45,167 nt of DNA from Endobugula sp047619205. Its GTDB lineage: Bacteria > Pseudomonadota > Gammaproteobacteria > Pseudomonadales > Cellvibrionaceae. Numbering within the stretch: position 1 is the stretch's first letter; each line of letters opens with the position of its first letter. Where the stretch lies: assembly GCA_047619205.1 (NCBI GenBank), contig JBLHJR010000019.1:1-45167 (forward strand), written 5' to 3'. The notes below the pieces were generated by a model. That model saw only the letters and a program-made list of their open reading frames with translations, was not told the DNA's origin and did no database searches. Below, piece after piece: positions 7,503-15,461 of this stretch. The translations under genes were made by a program, and so were the position numbers.

Positions 7503-7538
7503 AATATAACAATCTATGCTAAAGCTTGTTGTTATATT
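7503..7538. promoter_or_regulatory. Palindromic operator upstream of parD
   Basis: AATATAACAA (7503-7512) and TTGTTATATT (7529-7538) form a perfect 10-bp inverted repeat just before the parD start at 7545. Autoregulatory sites of ParD antitoxins are palindromes in this position. It remains intact although both genes are damaged. Confidence 0.5.
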
Positions 7539-7544
7539 ACTATC

Positions 7545-7853
7545 ATGGCTATGACGGAGAAAACTACTATGAATATATCGTTGAGACCCCAACTGGAGCA
7601 TTTTGTAAAATAAAAGATTAATACAGGTTTGTATAATTCGGCAAGTGAAGTATTACGTGAAGCCCTACGTTTACTGGAAGAGCAGGATAATGTTAAACAA
7701 CATAAGTTAGATGCCTTGAGAAAAGATCTTGATGTAGGATTGGAACAGCTCGATCGAGGTGAAGGTCGGCCAGTCGACATTGAAAAAATAAAAGCACGGG
7801 GTCGAGAACGTCTTAAACAGGAAAAAATCAATAAGGATATATCACGTGGCTGA
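7545..7853 (+). pseudogene. parD: ParD-family antitoxin with an in-frame stop
   Basis: From the ATG at 7545 the frame reads MAMTEKTTMNISLRPQLEHF, then VK, a TAA at 7611-7613, and resumes KINTGLYNSASEVLREALRL. That is a ribbon-helix-helix ParD/CopG antitoxin: the SASEVLREALRLLEE segment is its hallmark. The stop falls between the beta strand and the first helix, so the full DNA-binding domain cannot be made. The remainder (possible start TTG/GTG near 7629) could still give the toxin-binding tail. The end overlaps the parE start by 8 bp. A C-to-T change in a CAA codon would explain the stop. Confidence 0.7.
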
Positions 7854-8013
7854 GCTCATTATTTCCCCAGATATGGACGCTATTGGGTTTTACATTGCTG
7901 AGGATAACCCCGAGAAAGCAGATCATTTTTTGCTATTTTATCGGTCGATTAATACAGGTATTGAACTGGCTAGAGTGCTTCGCTCGTCACGTGACATACC
8001 TAACTATTTGTAA
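7846..8013 (+). pseudogene. parE: ParE-family toxin with internal deletion
   Basis: A GTG start overlapping parD gives 55 residues: the ParE N-terminus (AELIISPDMDAIGFYIAEDN, PEKADHF) joined to what is normally the C-terminal end (YRSINTGIELARVLRSSRDI). About 45 central residues, including the beta strands that contact DNA gyrase in this family, are missing. The deletion keeps the reading frame but must remove activity. Loss of the toxin explains why a broken antitoxin is tolerated. Confidence 0.7.
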
Positions 8014-8187
8014 ACTTCTGCAAGCAATCGTTTATTGGGCGGTATTGGTGGTCATGTAGGTCATCTTTTTTAATCAATAGAATAAATAATAGCGAAACAA
8101 TATAGCCGCTTAGGATACTGTGAAGTAGTCGTTGGGGCTAGTGCTAGTGGAGATATAAATTTTATGTATCAATATTGTTGACACTTT

Positions 8188-8222
8188 TTGACTTGATGTT
8201 AAAGTATCTATAATGTAGATAC
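8188..8222 (+). promoter_or_regulatory. mazEF promoter with overlapping palindrome
   Basis: TTGACT (8188-8193) and TATAAT (8209-8214) lie 15 bp apart, slightly short for a sigma-70 promoter; TTGACA at 8178-8183 is an alternative but is too distant. The -10 sits inside GTATCTA-TAATG-TAGATAC (8204-8222), a perfect 7-bp inverted repeat and therefore the likely MazE/MazEF operator. Confidence 0.55.
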
Positions 8223-8239
8223 AATTTGTGGTGGTCAGT

Positions 8240-8497
8240 ATGCAAAAATTAGAAATTCAGAAGTGGGGTAATAGTGCCGCGATTCGCCTTAATAAAGGCA
8301 TATTGAAACAGGTGTCATGTGAGATTGGCAGTACATTTGAAGCCATAGTGAAAGATGATGGTATCTTTCTTAAACCGATTGTTGCTCCGGCTTATAGTTT
8401 AGATGAATTGCTTGAAACCTGTACAAAAGACAATATAGCAATGGATAATGAAGATAGAGAGTGGCTGCAATCCACACCCGTAGGTAAGGAGACCTAA
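8240..8497 (+). CDS. mazE: MazE-family (AbrB fold) antitoxin
   Basis: An 85-residue antitoxin. The N-terminal MQKLEIQKWGNSAAIRLNKG is the MazE swapped-hairpin DNA-binding motif (KWGNSxAIRL), and the acidic C-terminal tail (LLETCTKDNIAMDNEDREW) would bind and block MazF. The ATG at 8240 is chosen over a GTG at 8228 because the family starts at this motif and GGTGG precedes it. Its stop codon TAA shares its last base with the mazF ATG (TAATG), showing tight coupling. It probably represses the operon through the palindrome at the -10. Confidence 0.88.
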   Translation: MQKLEIQKWGNSAAIRLNKGILKQVSCEIGSTFEAIVKDDGIFLKPIVAPAYSLDELLETCTKDNIAMDNEDREWLQSTPVGKET

Positions 8498-8838
8498 TGT
8501 CTAAAACAGTTAATTATATTCCTAATCGTGGTGATATTATTTTTACTGACTTTGATCCCGCAGCGGGCAAAGAGCAAAACCTTAATCGGCCAGCGCTTGT
8601 TTTGTCACCGAAAGCCTTTAATCAAAAAATAGAACTGGCCATGGTTGCCCCTATTACTTCTACAGTGCGAGGCCACGGTTTCGAAGTAAAGTTAGAGGGT
8701 ATCGAAACTAATGGTGCGGTGTTATGCCACCAAGCCAAAGTCATAGACTATAAAACACGCGGCTGCCGATTCTTAGAAAAAGCGCCAGATCAAATAACTA
8801 TTGATGCGTTAGCTAAAGTGCGTTTGTTGGTGAGTTAG
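8497..8838 (+). CDS. mazF: MazF-family endoribonuclease toxin
   Basis: A 113-residue PemK/MazF toxin. NYIPNRGDIIFTDFDPAAGK, then LNRPALVLSPKAFNQK, MVAPITSTVRGHGFEVKLE and GAVLCHQAKVIDYKTRGC follow the MazF fold. The GDI start strand, the RPALVLS strand and the P-ITS-T catalytic loop (Arg in the first loop replaced by the usual set, Thr present) are all recognisable. MazF cleaves single-stranded mRNA at short sequences. The gene is complete and coupled to mazE, so the module is probably active. This is the third toxin-antitoxin locus within 2.6 kb. Confidence 0.88.
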   Translation: MSKTVNYIPNRGDIIFTDFDPAAGKEQNLNRPALVLSPKAFNQKIELAMVAPITSTVRGHGFEVKLEGIETNGAVLCHQAKVIDYKTRGCRFLEKAPDQITIDALAKVRLLVS

Positions 8839-8947
8839 TTTATTTATATAGGCGTTGAGAAATAGTATGAATAACGCTATCAATGCAGAGCTTAACCCAA
8901 CATCACTCGGTATCACGCTACAATGGGTTTAGAAGACATCGTTATCC

Positions 8948-9421
8948 TTACCGAGAATTTGCCCAAGGGTCGTCATCGTTAGTCGGGCGTGATGGGCGTT
9001 TATTATGACTGCCGTGATTCGCTGCTTTTCTAGCGCGTTTTTCTTGTAGGCGTGCGGCATCTTCTAAATCTAAGTCGGCAGGCTCGCCGGGTATCTCTCC
9101 TTCGGGAATGACGCGGTCTCTAGGGGGAAGTTCGAATTGTTGGTTCGATGCTCGGGGCAAACTTTTATATTGATACAAGTAAAAGCCTTCGACTTTTTCT
9201 CTTGCCCAGTCCGTTTTTTTCAGAAATTTCACGCTTGAGTCAATGCTGGGGTTGGTTTTAAAGCAATTGATGTTGAGGTAGGCATAGAGAATTTCGAATG
9301 CGTAGTGATCGACTATCTCGATTAATAAGTTTTTTAAGCTCAAGCCGTGTAAGGGATTACTTTTATAGTTGATATCGTCGCTCATGTGATGGTCTGTTTC
9401 TATGCTGGAATAATGTGCCAT
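8948..9421 (-). CDS. VF530-family (DUF2132) DNA-binding protein with a charged C-terminal tail
   Basis: A 157-residue protein. Residues 20-82 (SNPLHGLSLKNLLIEIVDHY, NINCFKTNPSIDSSVKFLKK, TDWAREKVEGFYL) match the VF530 fold, a small four-helix domain reported to bind DNA. The family is usually 70-80 residues long; here a hydrophilic tail of about 70 residues follows, rich in Glu/Asp and then Arg/Lys (LQEKRARKAANHGSHNKR), and is likely disordered. It is a single gene, convergent with mazF. Biological role in the family is poorly known. Confidence 0.75.
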   Translation of the reverse strand: MAHYSSIETDHHMSDDINYKSNPLHGLSLKNLLIEIVDHYAFEILYAYLNINCFKTNPSIDSSVKFLKKTDWAREKVEGFYLYQYKSLPRASNQQFELPPRDRVIPEGEIPGEPADLDLEDAARLQEKRARKAANHGSHNKRPSRPTNDDDPWANSR

Positions 9422-9856
9422 TATACCTATCGTAAGATGAATTATATAGTTGAATTAGGGTGGATTAACTCGTTGTGTTGAAGGCTAAATAAAGCTCGTA
9501 AAGTGGGTATATTGAAGAAGATGTGATCCGTATTACGAAGAACGCCGCTATCGATTTAGCACAATAAGCGAGGTACGATACAAAAGAATACGCGAATAAT
9601 GACACTGACCTATAGTATTAGCTAACACCCTACATGCGTGTCTGCACAAGACATTTTACTCTACATAGTGAAGATCGATCTAACCATCATGTAATGTATA
9701 CGGCTTTTTAGTCATCAGGTTAGCATTAGAAAAACGGGTGCTCAGGATACTGTGGACTGTGCTTAGTGAAAAAATAGACATAAAAAACCGCCCTAGGGCG
9801 GCCAAGTAACTGAAGATAGGTTAACCTGTCTTCAGTTACTTGCTATCAGTTCATAG
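9422..9856. other. Gap between VF530 gene and glnN
   Basis: I see no gene or repeat in 9422-9780. The right part (9786-9842) holds the terminator hairpins of the glutamine synthetase gene, described separately. The left part should contain the promoter of the VF530 gene on the minus strand; I could not pick out convincing -35 and -10 boxes. Confidence 0.4.
9783..9842 (-). terminator. Double-hairpin terminator of glnN
   Basis: Read on the minus strand, glnN is followed by a long hairpin of 18-bp arms with one mismatch (9803-9842) and then by the perfect palindrome CCGCCCTAGGGCGG (9788-9801), followed by TTTTTTA. The second hairpin plus the T run is a textbook Rho-independent terminator. The first hairpin, directly after the stop codon, may protect the mRNA end. 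Confidence 0.8.
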
Positions 9857-12031
9857 TTATTTAATAAATAACATTTCTGCATATTTAGGTAGCGGCCAAA
9901 GTTCATCGGCAACGACCATTTCAAGTGAATCAGCATAAGTTCGCACTTCATCCATTAAGCTACGAATATCATTAGCGCAGTATTGCATATGCTCCTCGAT
10001 AGATGAAAACTCGTCAGTTTTAATCGTCTCGCGAAGTTTTGCGACGCTAGCCATCATATTGTTGGCATCTGCTGCTACGCTGGTGGCGACACTATTATCT
10101 AGATCAATACCCACTTCCTTCGAGATAGCGATGGTGTCGGTTAATTCCGATAGATAGCTAATAGCGGCTGGATAAAGTGATGTTGTGGCGATATCGATCA
10201 CCAATTTAGCTTCTACTTCAATAGATAGGATGTACTGCTCTGAATAGACTTCATAACGACTTTGTAGCTCGACGGGTGTCAGTACGCCAGTACTTTCGAA
10301 CAGTGCTTTGACGGAATCTTCCAATAATGCAGGTAGCGCGTCAGCAGTGGTAGGGATGTTCTTCAGGCCACGTTCTTCTACTGCCATTTTATGCCATTCT
10401 GCAGAATAGCCGTCACCACCGAAGACGACATTGCCATGTAATTCCATTAGCTCTTTTAGCACGGTAATAACGGCAGCTGTTTGATCTAAGCCACTGTTTA
10501 GGGCCGTTTCTAGTTTTTCAGCAATCCAGTCTAGTGAATCGGCAAGGATGGTATTCATCGCTACTAAAGGACCCGATACCGACTGAGATGAACCTACCGC
10601 ACGGAACTCAAACCGATTACCGGTAAAAGCAAACGGTGAGGTGCGGTTACGATCGCCAGGATCGCGAGAAAAGCTCAGGATTTGTGATAGACCTGAATCC
10701 ATCATGCCGCCACCGGCGGAAGGGTCAAGTTTGCCGCCCTTAATATCATCGAAGACTTTTTCTAGTTGATCGCCTAAATAGACCGATAAAATAGCAGGAG
10801 GTGCTTCGTTAGCGCCTAAGCGATGATCGTTAGCCGCAGAAGCGATTACTGCGCGCAACAATGCACCATGTGTGTGCACGCCACGAATTACCGCACCACA
10901 AAAGAGCAGAAAGTTTAAATTCTTTTCTGGGGTATCACCGGGGTCAAGTAGGTTGCCTTGAGTGGGGTTACCGACAGACCAGTTCACATGCTTGCCTGAA
11001 CCGTTAATGCCAGCAAAGGGTTTTTCGTGTAATAAGGCTAAAAAGCCGTGTTTTTTAGCCGTCATCTTCAAAATGGTCATCAATAATTGTTGATGATCTG
11101 CGGCAACATTAGCGGCTTCAAAGTAGGGTGCAATTTCGAATTGTCCCGGTGCTACTTCATTGTGATGTGTCTTGGCTGGGATGCCTAATTTATACAGTTG
11201 ATCCTCAAAATCTTGCATAAATACCTGTACACGTGCCGGTATTGCACCAAAATAGTGATCATCGAACTGTTGTCCTTTGGCAGGAGGTGCACCAAAAAGT
11301 GTACGACCCGTTAATAATAAGTCAGGGCGGTTATTGGCAAAATTCTCATCGATGAGGAAATATTCTTGCTCGGCACCACAGCTAGCGTTTAATGGCGCGA
11401 TGTCAGTTTCGCCCATTAGTGTCAACACTTTTTGTGCTGCTGCATTCATTGCGCTGTTAGAACGTAGTAGTGGAATTTTTTTGTCTAAGGATTCACCCGT
11501 CCACGACATAAACACACTAGGGATCATCAATGTAGCGCCATTGTCGGTATGCATCACATAAGCTGGGCTGGTCGGATCCCAAGCCGTATAGCCTCTTGCT
11601 GCATTGGTAATACGCAGGCTACCGTTAGGAAATGAGGAGCCATCGGGCTCGCCCTTAATCAACAAGCTACCGGTAAACTCAGTGATAGCATTGCCTTCGG
11701 GGCTAGTGATAATGAAACCATCATGCTTTTCTGCTGTGGCATTGGTCATCGGGTAGAAGATATGAGAGAAGAACTTAACGCCTTTTGATAGTGCCCAATC
11801 CTTCATGGAGGCAGCGACAATATCGGCCGTTGCTGGATCAAGAGGTGCGCCAGTTTGCACCGTCTTCTTCATCGCTTTAAATGCATTTTTGGAAAGAGAC
11901 TCTTCCATTTTAGCGAGGTTAAATACATCGGTTGCCCATATTTTGCTTAATGGTTCCGGCTTTGAAACAGGCGTTGGTGAGTTGTTAGTGATGGTATGTA
12001 TAGCGTGTAGGCGAGATTCGTTGCCACTCAT
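9857..12031 (-). CDS. glnN: Class III glutamine synthetase (GSIII)
   Basis: A 724-residue glutamine synthetase of the GSIII/GlnN type, which joins ammonia to glutamate with ATP in the cytoplasm. Length alone separates it from GSI (about 470) and GSII (about 350). Conserved blocks include ASCGAEQEYFLIDENF, KTHHNEVAPGQFEIAPYFE and FAGINGSGKHVNWSVGN, which carry the metal- and glutamate-binding residues, then RFEFRAVGSSQSVSGP. The N-terminal MSGNESRLHAIHTITN and the long C-terminal helical region are usual for the class. The start is supported by GAGGA upstream. It is monocistronic, with a strong terminator. No sigma-54 (GG-N10-GC) promoter could be placed in 12032-12271. GSIII is best known from Bacteroidetes and cyanobacteria and is less common in Gammaproteobacteria. 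Confidence 0.95.
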   Translation of the reverse strand: MSGNESRLHAIHTITNNSPTPVSKPEPLSKIWATDVFNLAKMEESLSKNAFKAMKKTVQTGAPLDPATADIVAASMKDWALSKGVKFFSHIFYPMTNATAEKHDGFIITSPEGNAITEFTGSLLIKGEPDGSSFPNGSLRITNAARGYTAWDPTSPAYVMHTDNGATLMIPSVFMSWTGESLDKKIPLLRSNSAMNAAAQKVLTLMGETDIAPLNASCGAEQEYFLIDENFANNRPDLLLTGRTLFGAPPAKGQQFDDHYFGAIPARVQVFMQDFEDQLYKLGIPAKTHHNEVAPGQFEIAPYFEAANVAADHQQLLMTILKMTAKKHGFLALLHEKPFAGINGSGKHVNWSVGNPTQGNLLDPGDTPEKNLNFLLFCGAVIRGVHTHGALLRAVIASAANDHRLGANEAPPAILSVYLGDQLEKVFDDIKGGKLDPSAGGGMMDSGLSQILSFSRDPGDRNRTSPFAFTGNRFEFRAVGSSQSVSGPLVAMNTILADSLDWIAEKLETALNSGLDQTAAVITVLKELMELHGNVVFGGDGYSAEWHKMAVEERGLKNIPTTADALPALLEDSVKALFESTGVLTPVELQSRYEVYSEQYILSIEVEAKLVIDIATTSLYPAAISYLSELTDTIAISKEVGIDLDNSVATSVAADANNMMASVAKLRETIKTDEFSSIEEHMQYCANDIRSLMDEVRTYADSLEMVVADELWPLPKYAEMLFIK

Positions 12032-12271
12032 TGAGAAGTCCTCATAAATAAACTGTGATGTATTGGTAGTATGCGAGCATCGAATGTGATGACGCTAATA
12101 GTCTTGTAATGCTAAAGCTGTGAAAATGCTTATGCCACGAGATAGCAATAATCGAACCATAATGAGTTTTAAATGGATAATGAATGGCGGGAACTGTCTG
12201 ATTCAGCCGTGGCAGTGCTTTAGAAAGCGCTAGCACATGCTTGTATTGCTAGTAGATCAGCTCATGTGGCA

Positions 12272-13111
12272 TTAGATTTTTTGATACAAATAGAGTTTAA
12301 AATCACCGACATCGGATAGTGAGTGGGTGAGGTCTAGTCGTTCGCGGCCTGCACGAGAGATACGATGGGCGTGAGGGGTCATGCTGACCAGCTGCATAAT
12401 ACTGGCATGGCTATCTAGTGCTATGGGTACTTGTAACGATACGCTGTTAATTAAACAAAAGCCTTCAGCAAAATAATCATGATGTTTGTCGCTGGAGTAG
12501 TCGTTGACCTCATCGTAGATAATGCTTCGAAGCCCGTGTAAATGATTATCCCCGGGGCCTGCATATAAGACATACCCTTTGGGCTTAAGAATACGTAAGA
12601 ATGCTTCGCTCTCGACTCTAGAAAATACGCTTACCACCAAGTCAAAGCTGCTATCCAAGTAAGGCGGGCGATTACTGGATGCCACGCACCAGTCAACGTT
12701 CTTATCCTTAGCCGCCGCCGTAATAGCAGGTTTGGATATATCAAAACCGTACACCTGATCGGTGTTTAACGCTTGTTGAATCTGCTCGGTGTAAAAGCCT
12801 TCACCACAGCCCGCATCAACAATGGCTAAGGCATCGTCCGCTGAGGTTTGACATTCACTAGCGAGAGCAACAATAGCATCGGCAAAGTCTTGATAGTGTC
12901 CTGCACGTAAAAACTCTCGCCTACCATTGACCATATCAATATTGTCGCCGGGTGCTTTTGAGTTTTTATGCTGGGACATGAGTAAATTAACATAGCCTTT
13001 TTTATGACGATCAAAGCTATGGTGTTGCGTGCATATCAGCGTGTTTTTTGAGCATTGTAAAACTTGCTGGCAGACAGGGCAGGCGTAAAGAGAGTGGTTT
13101 GTCGGATGCAT
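12272..13111 (-). CDS. rlmA: 23S rRNA (guanine-N1-)-methyltransferase RlmA
   Basis: A 279-residue SAM-dependent methyltransferase that modifies G745 of 23S rRNA. The N-terminal zinc finger is complete: C11, C14, C27 and H31 have exactly the spacing of RlmA (CPVCQQVLQC, ICTQHHSFD). KKGYVNLLMSQHKNSKAPGD follows, then the SAM motif AIVDAGCGEGFYTEQIQ and VYGFDISKPAITAAA, and motif IV-like FDLVVSVFSRVESEAFLRIL. A longer reading frame begins at 13183, but the ATG at 13111 (MHPTNHSLYACPVCQQ) places the zinc finger at the usual distance and is preferred. It is divergent from the mutarotase gene. Confidence 0.92.
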   Translation of the reverse strand: MHPTNHSLYACPVCQQVLQCSKNTLICTQHHSFDRHKKGYVNLLMSQHKNSKAPGDNIDMVNGRREFLRAGHYQDFADAIVALASECQTSADDALAIVDAGCGEGFYTEQIQQALNTDQVYGFDISKPAITAAAKDKNVDWCVASSNRPPYLDSSFDLVVSVFSRVESEAFLRILKPKGYVLYAGPGDNHLHGLRSIIYDEVNDYSSDKHHDYFAEGFCLINSVSLQVPIALDSHASIMQLVSMTPHAHRISRAGRERLDLTHSLSDVGDFKLYLYQKI

Positions 13112-13280
13112 TATGTAGAAGCTGGAATTAATTAAACAGTAGTGTACCCTAAAATATAGGATGTGCAGACTTTCGTGATTCAACTGCCGTTTTTAGGTGC
13201 CGTTTTTGGGTTTCATAAATAGAGACAATCGGCTACCCTGTAGTTTGACTCTTGGTGATTCGCTTGAGATTAATAATACG

Positions 13281-14240
13281 ATGAACATTGCTTCTACCAT
13301 CCAGCACCTGTACCAGCAGTATGGCCAAATATCCGGTATTACTATTGAGTGTCAAAATGAACTAGTGGCGATCGGGATTAAAAATAAAGTCGCCACCGCT
13401 GAGGTGTTCTTACAGGGCGCACAGTTAACGCATTATCAGCGAATCACTGAAAAACCGATATTATTTTTAAGTGAAGACTGTAGTTATAACGCAGGCTCAC
13501 CATTGCGAGGCGGTATTCCTATTTGTTGGCCTTGGTTTGGTGATTTAGCGAAAAACCCTCATGAAATACAACAGCAGCTACCAGAAGCAGAGATGACTCA
13601 TGCGCCGGCTCATGGCTTTGTGCGCAGCCGCCAGTGGGTGGTGGAGGCTATTAGTACTCCCAGCGATCAGCTGACGATTATCGAGCTGAAATATGACATC
13701 ACCGTCGACGAAGCGCTTTGGCCCTTTGCTACTTCCTTGCGTTACCGAATAGACATCGGTGATACCTTATCTGCGAGCTTCTCGGTGACTAATACCGGTA
13801 ATCAAGCGTTTGTTTTTACTAGCGCCTTACATAGCTATTTTTCCGTTAGCCATATTGATCATGTGAGTATTCAAGGCTTTGACAAGAGTCCATATTTTGA
13901 TGCTTTGGATACGGACGCTCAAGGGCAGTGGCTGGTCAAACAACAGCAAGGCAATATTCATTTTAGCGAAGCGGTCGATCGTGTTTATCACACGACGGGA
14001 ACACCGATAGTGCTCAAGGATAAGTCACTGAATAAGTCGGATAGAAACATTAGCCTACGCTCGGCAGGCAGTAATAGTACGGTGGTTTGGAATCCGTGGA
14101 TTGAAAAATCACAACAGCTCACGCAATTTGCACTCGATGATTACCAGCGCATGGTGTGTATAGAAACCGCGAATGCCGTAGAGGATAAGATCACGCTTGC
14201 TCCAAATGCCAGTCATACCCTGTCACTGTTGCTCGAGTAG
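13281..14240 (+). CDS. yeaD: D-hexose-6-phosphate mutarotase (YeaD family)
   Basis: A 319-residue aldose-1-epimerase-like protein that interconverts alpha and beta glucose-6-phosphate. Visible motifs are VATAEVFLQGAQLTHYQ, FLSEDCSYNAGSPLRGGIPI, CWPWFGDL and PAHGFVRSRQWVVEAI, with the catalytic His in AHGFxR. SALHSYFSVSHIDHVSIQGF carries the second His and the C-terminal MVCIETANAVEDKITLAPNA the catalytic Glu. The frame is open back to 13197, but the ATG at 13281 gives the normal N-terminus (MNIASTIQHLYQQYG). It is a single gene, transcribed away from rlmA and convergent with the M48 gene. Confidence 0.9.
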   Translation: MNIASTIQHLYQQYGQISGITIECQNELVAIGIKNKVATAEVFLQGAQLTHYQRITEKPILFLSEDCSYNAGSPLRGGIPICWPWFGDLAKNPHEIQQQLPEAEMTHAPAHGFVRSRQWVVEAISTPSDQLTIIELKYDITVDEALWPFATSLRYRIDIGDTLSASFSVTNTGNQAFVFTSALHSYFSVSHIDHVSIQGFDKSPYFDALDTDAQGQWLVKQQQGNIHFSEAVDRVYHTTGTPIVLKDKSLNKSDRNISLRSAGSNSTVVWNPWIEKSQQLTQFALDDYQRMVCIETANAVEDKITLAPNASHTLSLLLE

Positions 14241-14315
14241 CTGGCTTTTATTATTCCACTGTCTTTCTAGGTTTGGGGCAACACAAACACATGACTATTG
14301 ACGTAAAGTCTATTG

Positions 14316-15461
14316 TTACGGCTGAATATCACAACTACTTAAGCCTTGCTTGAAACACTGGCTGTATTGTTCGGCTTGTCGCACCCGTTCAGCGGTGCTG
14401 GGGTGAGATGAAAAATAGCGCGTCAGCGTATCATTCTGATTGTTTTTATTGGGTGTTTTATCAGGGCTAATATCACCACTTTTATTTTCGTCATGACGGT
14501 GGCGTTCGTAGCCCTCCATCACGTTAGCCATGCGATTCATGATATTCGAAAAAGCTAAGGGATCAATCGTAGCCTTTAACATTTTTTCAAAGGCATACTG
14601 ATCCGCTTCGGACTCATGTGCGCGTGAATAATGGCTGCTTACCAGTAGTGAGCCCAAGCCTAAGCCCATGTCAGCAAACCCATTGCTATCTCCCGTGACC
14701 ATCATGACTATCGTTGTTACCAATGTGCTTTCTATCACCCGTTGTAAGGTGTGGCGGTGAACAATATGCCCCATTTCATGCAGTAGTACAGAGTCTATTT
14801 CGTTTTGATTTTCACTACTTTCGACAAACTTATCGGTTAAAATAATATCGCCCGAAGGTAAGGCAAAGGCATTGGGGATTGCGTTGCCATTTTGATTCCA
14901 GCTACGAAAATGTAATTGGTAGCTTATGCCTTTATTGTTATCGTCTAATGGAATTAAGCGAGTATTGACATGCTCACGTATTTGCTGCATTCGTTCAGCA
15001 TCTAGTTGGCTTTCCGCAAAAATATAATCATCTAAAAATTCAAGGCTATGAGCGGCAATTAACTCATTGGTCTTGTGGGGAAGTGCATGAGCAATTTGTG
15101 TGCTCGTCCATGGGATACCCCATTTAAAAAAGGCAAAAGCTGAGAGTAACGTGATGATTAATGCGAGAGCCACCCAAGTCATATTGGATTCAAGGCGATG
15201 AACAATACCGTTGATGTTGTGGTGATCTTTTAGTAGTTCATCGATCGTAATATTATCGCGAGTGGTAAAAGTAGAGCCATTGCTTAGCGTCAGCTTGCGC
15301 TCAACATTACCTAAACGATCACTGACGTTGGTCTCATCTAGCGGGCTAGTTAAGGTGATGCCAGTATCCACTTCAATGATAAAACAATTTTCATTAAAGC
15401 GGAGTGTCGCACCCCACTGCGCGGCGCTGCCTTGCTTGTGCCACTTACCTTGAATTAACAC
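14316..15461 (-). CDS. M48 family zinc metallopeptidase, membrane-anchored
   Basis: A 381-residue protein. The zinc site is HEMGH (228-232) in VLLHEMGHIVHRHTL, with the third ligand Glu in SRAHESEADQYAF (E283). One transmembrane segment lies at about 95-115 (MTWVALALIITLLSAFAFF), and the first 90 residues form a small beta-rich domain (LTLSNGSTFTTRDN). This places it with the BepA/LoiP-like and YjgN-partner M48 peptidases, quality-control proteases of the envelope. It directly follows the YjgN-like gene with no intervening base between stop and start, so the two are co-translated. The pairing of YjgN/DUF898 with an M48 peptidase is recurrent, though the substrate is unknown. Confidence 0.88.
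   Translation of the reverse strand: MLIQGKWHKQGSAAQWGATLRFNENCFIIEVDTGITLTSPLDETNVSDRLGNVERKLTLSNGSTFTTRDNITIDELLKDHHNINGIVHRLESNMTWVALALIITLLSAFAFFKWGIPWTSTQIAHALPHKTNELIAAHSLEFLDDYIFAESQLDAERMQQIREHVNTRLIPLDDNNKGISYQLHFRSWNQNGNAIPNAFALPSGDIILTDKFVESSENQNEIDSVLLHEMGHIVHRHTLQRVIESTLVTTIVMMVTGDSNGFADMGLGLGSLLVSSHYSRAHESEADQYAFEKMLKATIDPLAFSNIMNRMANVMEGYERHRHDENKSGDISPDKTPNKNNQNDTLTRYFSSHPSTAERVRQAEQYSQCFKQGLSSCDIQP

Noticed and set aside
12042..12236. Open frame of 64 codons on the minus strand upstream of glnN
   Set aside because: There is no family resemblance or ribosome binding site, and it lies in the promoter region of glnN.
12032..12271. Possible sigma-54 promoter for glnN
   Set aside because: TGGCAT occurs on the minus strand but the GC at the -12 position is missing at the required spacing.
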